DNA from: Caulobacteraceae bacterium
GTDB taxonomy: Bacteria; Pseudomonadota; Alphaproteobacteria; Caulobacterales; Caulobacteraceae
DNA length: 47,269 nt
Direction of reading: 5' to 3'
Assembly (NCBI GenBank): GCA_003164925.1
Contig: PLRV01000012.1
Span: 78,812 to 126,080, forward strand
The notes beneath the pieces were generated by a model. It had not been told where the DNA came from, ran no database searches, and was given only the letters and a program-made list of their open reading frames with translations. Below, in pieces: positions 19,737 to 27,092 of the stretch. The first letter of the stretch is position 1; each line of letters opens with the position of its first letter. Both the position numbers and the translations under genes were made by a program.

Positions 19737-19820
19737 TCAGATCCTCTTGAGCGCGAGGGCGTACAGGCCGAATGCGATGAATATCGCGCAGCCCGAGACG
19801 AGGTAGATCAGGTCGAGCAT
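19737..19820 (-). CDS. 27-aa membrane peptide at the head of the kdp operon
   Basis: A short frame starts at ATG 19820 behind GGGAGCC and ends at a TGA 2 bases before the kdpF GTG. The peptide begins MLDLIYLVSG, has one hydrophobic helix through residue 20, and ends in the basic tail ALKRI. The ribosome-binding site, the packing against kdpF and the membrane-helix composition support a real gene. It may be an extra small subunit or a translational-coupling leader for kdpF. I know no characterised function. Confidence 0.7.
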   Translation of the reverse strand: MLDLIYLVSGCAIFIAFGLYALALKRI

Positions 19821-20236
19821 GGCAGGCTCCCGTGTGAGTGCGCGGTCTTACGTCGGCCGACCGTAAAGGTTCGCCGCGCCATCGCAGCTTGCCGAATAAA
19901 GAAAACATAAAGGTCGACGCCGCGCCGCAGTCGCGGATTCACATTTGTGTTCCGTACCCCTTTGCGTCCGGCGCCATCTTGATACCGATCAAATCGCCGG
20001 CTTAGAGCGGGATCAGTTTACGCTGAATCAGCCCGAACCGTGAATCCTGCTCTAAATCAAAAATGCAAAACCTGATTCACGCCCCGAGCCATTCCGGTTC
20101 GAGGCGATCAGGCTCCAGCTTGATGGGCTCTTTATGGCGCCGCCCCGCGCTGCGGATGGAGCCTTTACGGTCCCTTTGCGCATAAGACCGCTCGCTGCGC
20201 TCGTCTTCGGCGGGTGCGGACAGATCGGAGAGTCTT
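19821..20236. other. Intergenic region upstream of kdp, with a palindromic repeat
   Basis: No gene is seen in these 416 bases. The left part should hold the kdp promoter (minus strand) and includes the T-rich box at 19894-19912. At 20002-20055 lies a hairpin with arms TTAGAGCGGGATCA and TGAATCCTGCTCTAA (one mismatch and a one-base offset). A further GTGAATC ... GATTCAC pair spans about 20040-20090. These are single-hairpin relatives of the CTAG repeat family. The right part, 20090-20236, carries the leader of the gene at 20237, with GGAGAG at 20228. Confidence 0.6.
19894..19912 (-). promoter_or_regulatory. Candidate KdpE binding box
   Basis: On the minus strand the sequence reads CTTTATGTTTTCTTTATTC. 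It has two TTTAT half-sites 11 bases apart, in direct orientation, in an otherwise GC-rich region. This resembles the T-rich direct-repeat box bound by KdpE in enterobacteria. It lies about 75 bases upstream of the first peptide start of the kdp operon. The assignment rests on resemblance and position only. Confidence 0.5.
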
Positions 20237-20737
20237 TTGAACAAGTCCCCAGCTTCGCAAGCAGCCTGCGCCGAACCTCCTCAGTGTCCATCGCCCGAGG
20301 TCCAATCTTTCGAGGACGAACCTGCCCAGGTGTGGCGCCGGCTGGTGCGCCTGGCCGGCGGCAGGCCCGACATGGCTATCAGCGTGGCCGGGCCCAACAG
20401 TCTGGACGCCATGGTGGCCCTGTGTCGCGACGGGTTCGAGCGGGTGGAATGCGCCCGCCAGGCCACCTGCGCCTGCGCCGACGAGACGAGCGATGTGCTG
20501 CTGATCGACGGCGGGCGCGACCCAAAGAATCTCGCGGAACTGATCGGCCGAACCGTGCGGCTGCTGCGCGATGGGGGCGTGCTGGGCCTGAGGCTGGCGT
20601 CGGTGAAGGATCAGAGGGCGGCCACAGCGTCGCTGGCGGCGGCAGGGTTCCATATCGTCGGCTGCGCCCAAGGACAGGGCGGCGGCCTTGCGGCCTTCAC
20701 GGTCAAGCGGGCGCAAGCTCTGCGCCTGGCGTCATAA
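20237..20737 (+). CDS. Uncharacterised protein with a Rossmann/methyltransferase-like fold
   Basis: A 166-aa soluble protein starting at TTG 20237, with GGAGAG just upstream. The N-terminal 30 residues are Cys/Pro/Ser-rich and probably flexible. From about residue 35 the pattern (NSLDAMVALCRDGFERVECA, then SDVLLIDGG, then IGRTVRLLRDGGVLGLRLAS) resembles the second half of SAM-dependent methyltransferases. A clear glycine-rich SAM-binding loop is not visible, so catalytic activity is doubtful. It is followed 76 bases later by a small membrane-protein gene on the same strand. No specific function can be given. Confidence 0.65.
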   Translation: MNKSPASQAACAEPPQCPSPEVQSFEDEPAQVWRRLVRLAGGRPDMAISVAGPNSLDAMVALCRDGFERVECARQATCACADETSDVLLIDGGRDPKNLAELIGRTVRLLRDGGVLGLRLASVKDQRAATASLAAAGFHIVGCAQGQGGGLAAFTVKRAQALRLAS

Positions 20738-20813
20738 CCGTCGCAGGAATCCTGAAGCTGGCCACAACCGGCGCCTCGTGTCAGAAGGTTGCGGCCCGCA
20801 CAGGAGTCCCCTC

Positions 20814-21041
20814 GTGAAAGTCGCTACCGCCTTGACCTTGTGCCGGATCGGCGCGGGCCTGACCACAGCAATGCTCGCCGTGGAGTTCTGCGCCTTCTAT
20901 CTGCATCTTTTCGTGCTGCCGGTGGTGGGCATGCCCTTCACGATCGTCCTGACCTTGGCGCCGTCCTTGGCGGGCATATCCGTCTACCAGCGCGCCCTGA
21001 AGGCGGACGCGTCGCAGGCCGAAAAGACCAAGGGCGGCTAG
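20814..21041 (+). CDS. Small two-helix membrane protein (75 aa)
   Basis: It starts at GTG 20814 behind AGGAG (20802-20806). The product has two hydrophobic stretches (about residues 8-32 and 35-54, the latter including FTIVLTLAPSLAGISVY) and a charged C-terminal tail ending EKTKGG. This is consistent with a small inner-membrane protein. No family is recognised. The reading frame extends upstream, but there is no better ribosome-binding site. The next gene, ppa, follows after 132 bases. Confidence 0.6.
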   Translation: MKVATALTLCRIGAGLTTAMLAVEFCAFYLHLFVLPVVGMPFTIVLTLAPSLAGISVYQRALKADASQAEKTKGG

Positions 21042-21173
21042 CGCCTGCCGCAGACGCCGGCGAATTTCTAAATCGCCACGCAGCAGCGCGCCGAGGCCGT
21101 GTCCGAAAACCTTTGTTGCATCGCAAAAGCCGAGGCGATACCCAGGCGGCATCTCGTCTTGTGAAAGCTTTCC

Positions 21174-21707
21174 ATGGACATTAACCGCATCCCTACCGGG
21201 GCCAACCCGCCCTATGACGTCAACGCCGTGATCGAGATTCCTCAGGGCGGCGAGCCTGTGAAGTACGAGATGGACAAGGCGTCCGGCGCCCTGTTTGTCG
21301 ATCGTTTCCTGCACACCGCGATGTTCTATCCGGGCAATTACGGCTTCATCCCCCACACCCTGGCGGCCGACGGCGACCCTTGCGATATCCTGGTGGTCGG
21401 TCCGACCCGCGTGGTGCCTGGCGCGGTCATTCGATGCCGCCCCATCGGCGCCCTGCTGATGGAGGACGAGGCGGGCATGGACGAGAAGATCCTGGCCGTG
21501 CCCGTGGACAAGTTGCACCCCTTCCATTCGGGCATCAGCTCGTGGCGCCAATTGCCGTCGATCATGACTGAGCAGATCGCCCACTTCTTCCAGCACTACA
21601 AAGACCTGGAAAAGGGCAAGGTCACCCATATCACGGGCTGGGCCGAACCTGAGGAGACCGCCGAACTGATCCGCCGCGGCATGGAAGCGGCCAAGAACGC
21701 CGAGTAG
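21174..21707 (+). CDS. ppa: Inorganic pyrophosphatase, family I
   Basis: A 177-aa soluble enzyme that hydrolyses pyrophosphate to two phosphates, pulling biosynthetic reactions forward. The signature DGDPCDILV is present at about residues 64-72. Other conserved segments are NPPYDVNAVIEIPQG, KYEMDKASGALFVDRFL and PGNYGFIPHTL, with the metal-binding aspartates and active-site lysines and tyrosines in place. Length and start fit bacterial family I enzymes. It appears to be a single-gene unit. Confidence 0.96.
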   Translation: MDINRIPTGANPPYDVNAVIEIPQGGEPVKYEMDKASGALFVDRFLHTAMFYPGNYGFIPHTLAADGDPCDILVVGPTRVVPGAVIRCRPIGALLMEDEAGMDEKILAVPVDKLHPFHSGISSWRQLPSIMTEQIAHFFQHYKDLEKGKVTHITGWAEPEETAELIRRGMEAAKNAE

Positions 21708-21868
21708 CTGTGATTGGGCCAGCCGGGCGCCGTGGGGCGTCCGGCGCGCACGGGAACAGCGCAAGCCAGCAGGCTCTGGGAACCCCGTGGCCAAATACGG
21801 CTCGTTCGTAATGAATACGGCGCATGGGTTGCGCCACGCCTTCGCCGCCTTTTAAGCTGGGCGATCAA

Positions 21869-21908
21869 CGAGAAACGCCGGATAGCGTGAGCTAGCCGAC
21901 GTTTCTCG
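21869..21908. terminator. Hairpin downstream of the MucR-like gene
   Basis: A perfect 9-bp inverted repeat, CGAGAAACG / CGTTTCTCG, encloses a 22-base loop. It lies just past the stop of the minus-strand MucR-like gene and about 160 bases after ppa. There is no long T-run, so it may be a weak or factor-assisted terminator serving either direction. Confidence 0.5.
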
Positions 21909-21920
21909 GGTGCGGTTCTG

Positions 21921-22358
21921 CTATTTCTTAGCGGCGGCGCGGGTGGCGCGCGGCTTCTTGGAGGTGCCGCCGCGGCCCAGACCCATGCTCTTGGCCAGGG
22001 CTGAACGGGAGGCCGCGTAGTTCGGCGCCACCATCGGATAGTCCTTTGGCAGCCCCCATTTGGCGCGATAGTCCTCGGGGCTCATATTGTACTGGGTGCG
22101 CAGGTGCCGCTTCAGCGACTTGTAGGACTTTCCGTCCTCAAGGCTGATCAGGTAATCGGGCGTGATCGACTTGCGGACGGGCACCGCCGGCTTGCGCGCT
22201 TCCGGCGCCGGCTGAAGATCCGCCTTACCGAGCGATCCCAAAGCTTTATAGATGGTTTGGATGACCGCGGGCACGTCGGAGGCCGCCACGCTGTTATTGG
22301 ACACATAGGCCGCCGCTATATCGGCAGTCAGGCTAAGAATATCGTTGTTTTCGTCCAT
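21921..22358 (-). CDS. Ros/MucR-family transcriptional regulator
   Basis: A 145-aa DNA-binding protein of the Ros/MucR family, which in alphaproteobacteria binds AT-rich promoters and controls surface, cell-cycle and motility genes. The core SITPDYLISLEDGKSYKSLK is followed by RHLRTQYNMSPEDYRAKWGL and PMVAPNYAASRS, all family hallmarks. Of the Ros zinc ligands, both Cys positions are Ser and Asp (SLED), and the last His is replaced (RTQY); only the His in KRHL remains. Zinc binding is therefore unlikely, as in known zinc-less homologues. ATG 22358 is chosen over an upstream ATG because a strong GGAGGAAG precedes it. A basic C-terminal tail ends RAAAKK. Confidence 0.9.
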   Translation of the reverse strand: MDENNDILSLTADIAAAYVSNNSVAASDVPAVIQTIYKALGSLGKADLQPAPEARKPAVPVRKSITPDYLISLEDGKSYKSLKRHLRTQYNMSPEDYRAKWGLPKDYPMVAPNYAASRSALAKSMGLGRGGTSKKPRATRAAAKK

Positions 22359-22749
22359 CGGCTTCCTCCGAGGTTCCATGCTTGGGCAGATGTCGTCACG
22401 CTTTGGCGTAATTCGCAACTAAAACCAAGCGCAAAATACGACTATTTACAAGAATAGAGCAAAAAGGGTCTCGGGTCTATCCTGGGTCCGCCAAGCGTGG
22501 CCGTCCAGCTGGGATATGCAATGTTATGGCGCCGTCCCTTTTCAAGGAGGTCCGAGCAGAGCGGTCAGCATCGGAAGATGCTTGAGTTTAAGGGATTCTG
22601 GCTGAACCGAAACGGCTGGAGCTCTGCGCCTAAGCCAACGATTCCAAGTTGGGGGTTCGCGGGCCAGTAATATTCGTCCTGACCTTTCTCGTCCATCGCG
22701 CGGCCGGTTCCAGATGAGATCGGTCGCCCTTGCCGGTGGAAGCGGGGCC
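22359..22749. other. Intergenic region with the MucR-like gene promoter
   Basis: No gene is supported here. The part near 22415-22470 is clearly more AT-rich than its surroundings, with several TA steps and a small palindrome (CTATT-6-AATAG at 22442-22457). That suits the minus-strand promoter and possibly autoregulation by the MucR-like protein, whose family favours AT-rich DNA. The rest, up to the TonB receptor stop at 22750, shows no clear hairpin or repeat. Confidence 0.4.
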
Positions 22750-25221
22750 TCAGAACTGCTTGGACAGGACGCCCCGTATGGTGGTCGGCTGTTCGGGCGT
22801 GATTTCCTGGGCTTGCCGGAAGTTGAAAGGGTTGCCGTAGGCGAAGGTGTTGCCACGGGCGTTGGTCGGATTGGACAGGAAGAAAGCCACGCGCCAGCTA
22901 TCCTTCTGCAATTGCGCCGACAAGCGCGTCAGGACGTAGCCGCCTTGGGTTGGAGAGTTTAGACCAAAGGTCAGATGGGAGCGCCCGACGTACTGCGACT
23001 CGGCGAAGGCCAGCGCGGTCAAGTCTCCCCGGAGTCGCCAGCGATAGGCGGCGCGGGCGCCTAGAGACACGTCGGGCACGCCAGGCAGGCCGGCGCCGGC
23101 GGTGAAGCCGGGAGCGGGCCGGATCAGCTCGGGGTGGTCGACCAGGGCCGTGCCCTGTAAGGTGAAACCGGTTAGCGGACGCGCGATCAACTCCAACTCC
23201 GCCCCCACGTTGCGTCCATCGCCCGCATTGGCGGTGTAGGACAGACCCGAGCTCATGAACTGATCTGTCTGGATGTTGCTCCACAGGTCGTAGAACACGT
23301 CCGCGTTGACGCTGAGGCGTCCGTCAAAGGCCGACGCCTTCGCTCCGCCTTCGAAGTTCCACAGATGGTCGCCGCCGAAAAAGCGATGCACGCTTGGCGG
23401 GTTGGACGAGGTGAGGAACACCGTGCCGATTGGGCCTCCGGTGTTGACGCCGCGGGTGCGGCGACCTTCGGCAGCCGTTACATAGAGCGTTTGGGCCGGC
23501 GCCGGCTGGTAGGCCAGGGCGAATTTGGGCGTGAAGCCTGCGCCGCTTAATTGCCCCGAATAGAGGCGATCAGCGTTCTGCAGAGGCGCTGTCACATCTG
23601 ATTTGGTCTCGGCATGGGACCAGTTCAGGCGCCCGCCCGCGGTGGCGGTCAGTCGGGCGGTGATGGCATAGGAGGCGTCCCCGTAGGCGGCCGCGCTGTC
23701 GCGTTGGTCGGTCCGGTTTTCGAGATAGACGGTCTGCGCCCGGACGGAGTTCGTCAGGGCCGCGGAGTCTCCGGCGCGGACAATCGACAAGGTGGTTTCA
23801 TCGGTGGACGATGCGTTCAGACCCGTCAGCCACTGCAGGCGTCCCGTAGAGGCCGAGGAGAGCACCAAATCCTCCGCCAGCATGTTGATGTCTATCGGCT
23901 CCATGTAGGAGCCCGCGGCGGGTGAGCCCAGGCCGAACAGCGGCAGGGCGTTGGAGGCGTCCGAGCGACTGTCGTACTTGTGCTGAACGAAGGAGGTGGT
24001 GGACTTCAGATCGCCCCACAGCGCGTTGTGCTCGACATCCAGCGCGGTGGACGTGAAGTAGTTGGTGGAGCTTTCGAGAATCTGATTGGCGACGTGCAGG
24101 CGCCCGCCGCCCGGCGTGACATATTGGGCGTTCGTGGCATCGATCGACTGGACGGCGGTCGTGAGCGTGACCAGCCAGTCCTGACCCAAAGCCGCGCGCA
24201 CGGCCGCGCGCCCGCCCTCGCGCACGGTCTGGTCGACATTGTTCAGGCGCAGGGCGCTTTCGTCGATATAGCCGCCATCGACCGTCTTATAGGCCACCGC
24301 CCGGACGCCGATCTGGTCCACGCTCAAGGGCGCGTTGACCATGGCCTCGTATTCCTGGCTCGGCGCGCCCGCGTTTGTCAGGCTGGCGCCCGCGCGCGCA
24401 TAGCCCGACCAGGCGTCCAGCGAGGGCTTGTTCGTGATGATTCTGTAGATGCCGCTGATCGCCCCGCCGCCGTACAGGGCGCCCTGGGGGCCGCGCATGA
24501 CCTCTATCGCCTCCACGTCCGCCAGCTGAAGGTCCGGGTCGGGGGCGTTGTAGGTGATCGGCGCGTCGTCCAGATAGATGCCGACCGTGGACTGGGTGCG
24601 GCCGGTGAACACGCCGTCGGACAGGCCGCGCAGGAGGATTTTGTCCCGGCCCAGGCCCAGATTGGTGGTGGATAGCCCCGGAATCTGCACAGCCACGTCC
24701 CCCACGTCCAGCGCCCCGGCTTCCTCCAGCTGGGATTGGTTCAGGGCGCTGACGGCATAGGGCAGCGAACCGATCATGGCGGCGCGCTTGGTGGTGGTCA
24801 CCACCACCTCGGGCGTGTCCGGCAAGTCCACTGCCGGGGCCTGCCTGGACCCAGGTCCCGGCGCGGCGGGCGCTGGCGGCGCGGGGCGGGACAGGGCGAA
24901 CACTCGCACCGTGTCCGGCGCCACCCGTCGAAAGCCACACCCGGTCTTGGCCAGCAAGCGGGTCAGCCCGTCTTCGACCGTGAATCGGCCGCTCAGGCCA
25001 GCTGTGGTCCCGCGGCAGGCATTGACGCCGCCGATCGATATATTGGCCTGTACGGCGAAGTCTATCAGGGCCTCGGACGCGCTCATGGGCCGGATCGAAA
25101 AGACCGATAGCCTGGCAGGCTGGGCCTGGGCCTGGGCGATTGCGATGGCCGTGCCGACGCAATGGGCCGTAAGCAAGCGGGCCGGCCAAGCCTTTGCCTT
25201 GAAACACCGCCCTATCGTCAA
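22750..25221 (-). CDS. TonB-dependent receptor with N-terminal STN signalling domain
   Basis: An 823-aa outer-membrane receptor of the FecA class. A signal peptide (about residues 1-34) is followed by an STN domain (about 45-110, FAVQANISIGGVNACRG and DGLTRLLAKTGCGFRRV). This is the domain that contacts FecR. A Pro/Ala linker and TonB box (EVVVTTTKRA) lead into the plug (LRGLSDGVFTGRTQS, VEVMRGPQGALYGGG-type motif at IEVMRGPQGALYGGGAI). The barrel ends RGVLSKQF with a final Phe. The start used is TTG 25221, 16 bases after the fecR stop. The STN domain and the fecR neighbour imply substrate-triggered signalling; the ligand (siderophore or other) is unknown. Confidence 0.9.
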   Translation of the reverse strand: MTIGRCFKAKAWPARLLTAHCVGTAIAIAQAQAQPARLSVFSIRPMSASEALIDFAVQANISIGGVNACRGTTAGLSGRFTVEDGLTRLLAKTGCGFRRVAPDTVRVFALSRPAPPAPAAPGPGSRQAPAVDLPDTPEVVVTTTKRAAMIGSLPYAVSALNQSQLEEAGALDVGDVAVQIPGLSTTNLGLGRDKILLRGLSDGVFTGRTQSTVGIYLDDAPITYNAPDPDLQLADVEAIEVMRGPQGALYGGGAISGIYRIITNKPSLDAWSGYARAGASLTNAGAPSQEYEAMVNAPLSVDQIGVRAVAYKTVDGGYIDESALRLNNVDQTVREGGRAAVRAALGQDWLVTLTTAVQSIDATNAQYVTPGGGRLHVANQILESSTNYFTSTALDVEHNALWGDLKSTTSFVQHKYDSRSDASNALPLFGLGSPAAGSYMEPIDINMLAEDLVLSSASTGRLQWLTGLNASSTDETTLSIVRAGDSAALTNSVRAQTVYLENRTDQRDSAAAYGDASYAITARLTATAGGRLNWSHAETKSDVTAPLQNADRLYSGQLSGAGFTPKFALAYQPAPAQTLYVTAAEGRRTRGVNTGGPIGTVFLTSSNPPSVHRFFGGDHLWNFEGGAKASAFDGRLSVNADVFYDLWSNIQTDQFMSSGLSYTANAGDGRNVGAELELIARPLTGFTLQGTALVDHPELIRPAPGFTAGAGLPGVPDVSLGARAAYRWRLRGDLTALAFAESQYVGRSHLTFGLNSPTQGGYVLTRLSAQLQKDSWRVAFFLSNPTNARGNTFAYGNPFNFRQAQEITPEQPTTIRGVLSKQF

Positions 25222-25237
25222 CTCATCCGCCCTCGGG

Positions 25238-26251
25238 TCAGCGCTGGGGGGTGCGCTCCCGAAGGGTTATGACGCCATCTTCCGCGTTTGCCGAGACCGG
25301 AAGCAGCCCTGTCAGGCGGTTAACGACCGCAGATTCGCCGGCCATCGTCAGAACGCCTGAGAACCGCAGGGCGCTGGCGGCGCCCTCGGTTTTGATCGGC
25401 GCCGAATAGTAGCGGCTCAGGTCGGAGGCCACCTGGGTCAGCGAACGGTTTCGATAGATAAGGCGGCCCTCACGCCAGCTGAACGCGTCGTCGGCCGTGA
25501 CCTCGGCCACCTGCGATGTCGGGCTGCCCTGACGGTGGTTGAGCTGACGTCCAGCCGAGAGCGCGACTGTCTGGCCCGCGGCGCCGGCAGTGGGAGCAAC
25601 CTCGACCTGACCTTCGCGCACCGTGACATGGAGCATGTCGTTGGCGCGCAGGACATCGAACTGGGTCCCCACGTCGCGGATTGTACGGTCGCCGACCTGA
25701 ACTACGAACGGACGGGCGGGGTCATGGACGACGGTGAACGCCGCCTCCGAGCCTTCGACAAGGTCGACCTCGCGCCGACGACCGTCGATCAGGACCGAGA
25801 CCTTCGAGCCGCTGTTCAAATCGATCCGGGTGCCGTCAGCGAGGTTCAAGACGCGACGTTCGCCCTTGGCTGTGGCGTAGACAGTTGGCGGCGGGACGCG
25901 GAAAAGGCTGAATGGACCTACAAAAAGCAACAAGGAGGCGGCTGCGGCGGCTGCGGCGGCCCACCACGCCGGACCTGCGGATGGGCGGCGCGCCCGAAAA
26001 GAAAGGCTGATTGCGGAAGGGGCGACGCCCATCCGGCGCAACGTGGGCGATTGGCTGCCGATTTCGGTCCACAGCGCCTCAGCGGCGTCGAAGGCGGCCC
26101 GGTTGCCTTGGGCCGCCCTCAGCCAAGCTTCGAACGCCTGCCAATCCCGTTCCGCTTGCGAATCGGATACCGCCGCGTGCAGACGCACCACCCATTCGGC
26201 CGCGGCCTCATAGGTCGGATCCTGCCAATCAATGTCGTTATGCGACGGCAT
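25238..26251 (-). CDS. FecR-family anti-sigma/regulatory protein
   Basis: A 337-aa single-pass membrane protein. The cytoplasmic N-terminal domain (EAAAEWVVRLHAAVSDSQAERDWQAFEAWL) is the family's sigma-binding part. A membrane helix lies near residues 93-112 (WWAAAAAAAASLLLFVGPFS). The periplasmic FecR domain follows (YATAKGERRVLNLADGTRIDLNSGS), ending in the short C-terminal domain (SLTQVASDLSRYYSAPI). ATG 26251 is preferred, as homology begins at about residue 12. It relays receptor occupancy to an ECF sigma factor, but the adjacent sigma gene is decayed, so the partner is either lost or encoded elsewhere. It lies between the sigma remnant and the receptor gene. Confidence 0.9.
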   Translation of the reverse strand: MPSHNDIDWQDPTYEAAAEWVVRLHAAVSDSQAERDWQAFEAWLRAAQGNRAAFDAAEALWTEIGSQSPTLRRMGVAPSAISLSFRARRPSAGPAWWAAAAAAAASLLLFVGPFSLFRVPPPTVYATAKGERRVLNLADGTRIDLNSGSKVSVLIDGRRREVDLVEGSEAAFTVVHDPARPFVVQVGDRTIRDVGTQFDVLRANDMLHVTVREGQVEVAPTAGAAGQTVALSAGRQLNHRQGSPTSQVAEVTADDAFSWREGRLIYRNRSLTQVASDLSRYYSAPIKTEGAASALRFSGVLTMAGESAVVNRLTGLLPVSANAEDGVITLRERTPQR

Positions 26252-26343
26252 GTTTTGCTTGAGCGCCCAGCACGACCCTACCGGTACAGTTTGATTGACG
26301 CCACCGAGACAATATTTCCCCCATAACCACCCGCGCCGATTCA

Positions 26344-26601
26344 TCATTCGGCGCCTCGCAGCTTTTTGAGCAGTTGTTTAAGCGCTGCGCCGACCTGCTT
26401 TTCCACCGTTTTGCGCGAGACGCCAAGAGTCGGCGCCGTCTTCTCTCGGCCCAGCCCTCCAATCTGTGCATTTCGAAGGTGCGGCGGGTGCGCGGCGGCA
26501 GGCTCCGGATGGCTTCCAGCGTCCGGCGCGCCCAGATGGGGGCGCATCAGCTCGGCTAACGGCCCCTCATCCGGCTGGCGACTATGTGAAACGCTATCCA
26601 C
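26344..26601 (-). pseudogene. Remnant of a FecI-type ECF sigma factor gene
   Basis: The 3' end encodes a clear sigma region 4 helix-turn-helix (GREKTAPTLGVSRKTVEKQV, then ALKQLLKKLRGAE). Directly upstream, the matching sequence TLEAIRSLPPRTRRTFEMHR continues in another frame (about 26457-26522), then the first frame resumes. Two compensating frameshifts are therefore needed to restore homology. Region 2, which binds the -10 element and RNA polymerase, is absent; no trace is seen in the 250 bases upstream. The position in front of fecR and the receptor is the usual place of the sigma gene. The remnant is likely non-functional. Confidence 0.78.
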
Positions 26602-26741
26602 GAGGGAGCTTCTTCACCGTTTCAATAGGGCCGATAGCGCGGAGCTCGGACACAGCCTAGACCTCTCGGGTTGGGTTCCCGGCTTTGAGGATGGGAACCT
26701 ATGGGCCGTTGGCGCGATCCTTCAAGCCCAGCCGTTCGCCG

Positions 26742-26759
26742 CACCCCCGATAAATTTCC
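26742..26759 (-). promoter_or_regulatory. GGAAAT promoter-like element, site 1
   Basis: On the minus strand GGAAATTTATCGGGGGTG lies about 140 bases upstream of the sigma remnant. A similar sequence, GGAAATATTGTCTCGGTGG, occurs at 26301-26319, 50 bases upstream of the fecR start. GGAAAT-like -35 elements are used by several FecI-type sigma factors, so these could be old autoregulatory promoters of the cassette. The evidence is similarity between two short sites only. Confidence 0.35.
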
Positions 26760-26849
26760 TTTGATGCGACGAGACGTTACATTCCGGTTATCTTGCTGGA
26801 ACAGGGACCCCCTACATTGCGCTTGCCGCAGCAAGGCAGGAGACGCGGA

Positions 26850-27092
26850 ATGCTCCGAATGATTTCGGTGACCCCGGCAGGCGACGGCTGGACGGTCAGC
26901 GCCGAGCCCTTTGATAACGAGATGCTGTTCTTCAGTGGGGCCAAGGCGGAATCCGCCGCGCGTCGCATGGGCCGAACCATCGCGAAAGGCGGGGAGACGG
27001 CTGAAATCAGCATTTTCCTGCGCGACGGCAGTCTGGCCGCTCGTTTTGTCTGTCCCGCCATCGATGGCGTTGCGGACGAACGAGCCATCTAG
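26850..27092 (+). CDS. Small DUF2188-like protein (80 aa)
   Basis: It starts at ATG 26850 behind AGGAG (26838-26842). The protein has the layout of the DUF2188 group: an N-terminal strand with GDGWTVSAEPFDNEM, a helix AESAARRMGRTIAK, and a strand pair ending SIFLRDGSLAARF. The family has no known function; members are small soluble proteins, sometimes stress-related. The TAG stop is part of the CTAG that begins the second 167-bp palindromic element. It is divergent from the sigma remnant. Confidence 0.65.
   Translation: MLRMISVTPAGDGWTVSAEPFDNEMLFFSGAKAESAARRMGRTIAKGGETAEISIFLRDGSLAARFVCPAIDGVADERAI

Noticed and set aside
22578-22670. A 30-codon plus-strand frame near an AAGGAGG sequence upstream of the TonB receptor
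   Set aside because: The purine-rich motif lies about 30 bases before the ATG, too far for a ribosome-binding site, and the peptide has no notable features.
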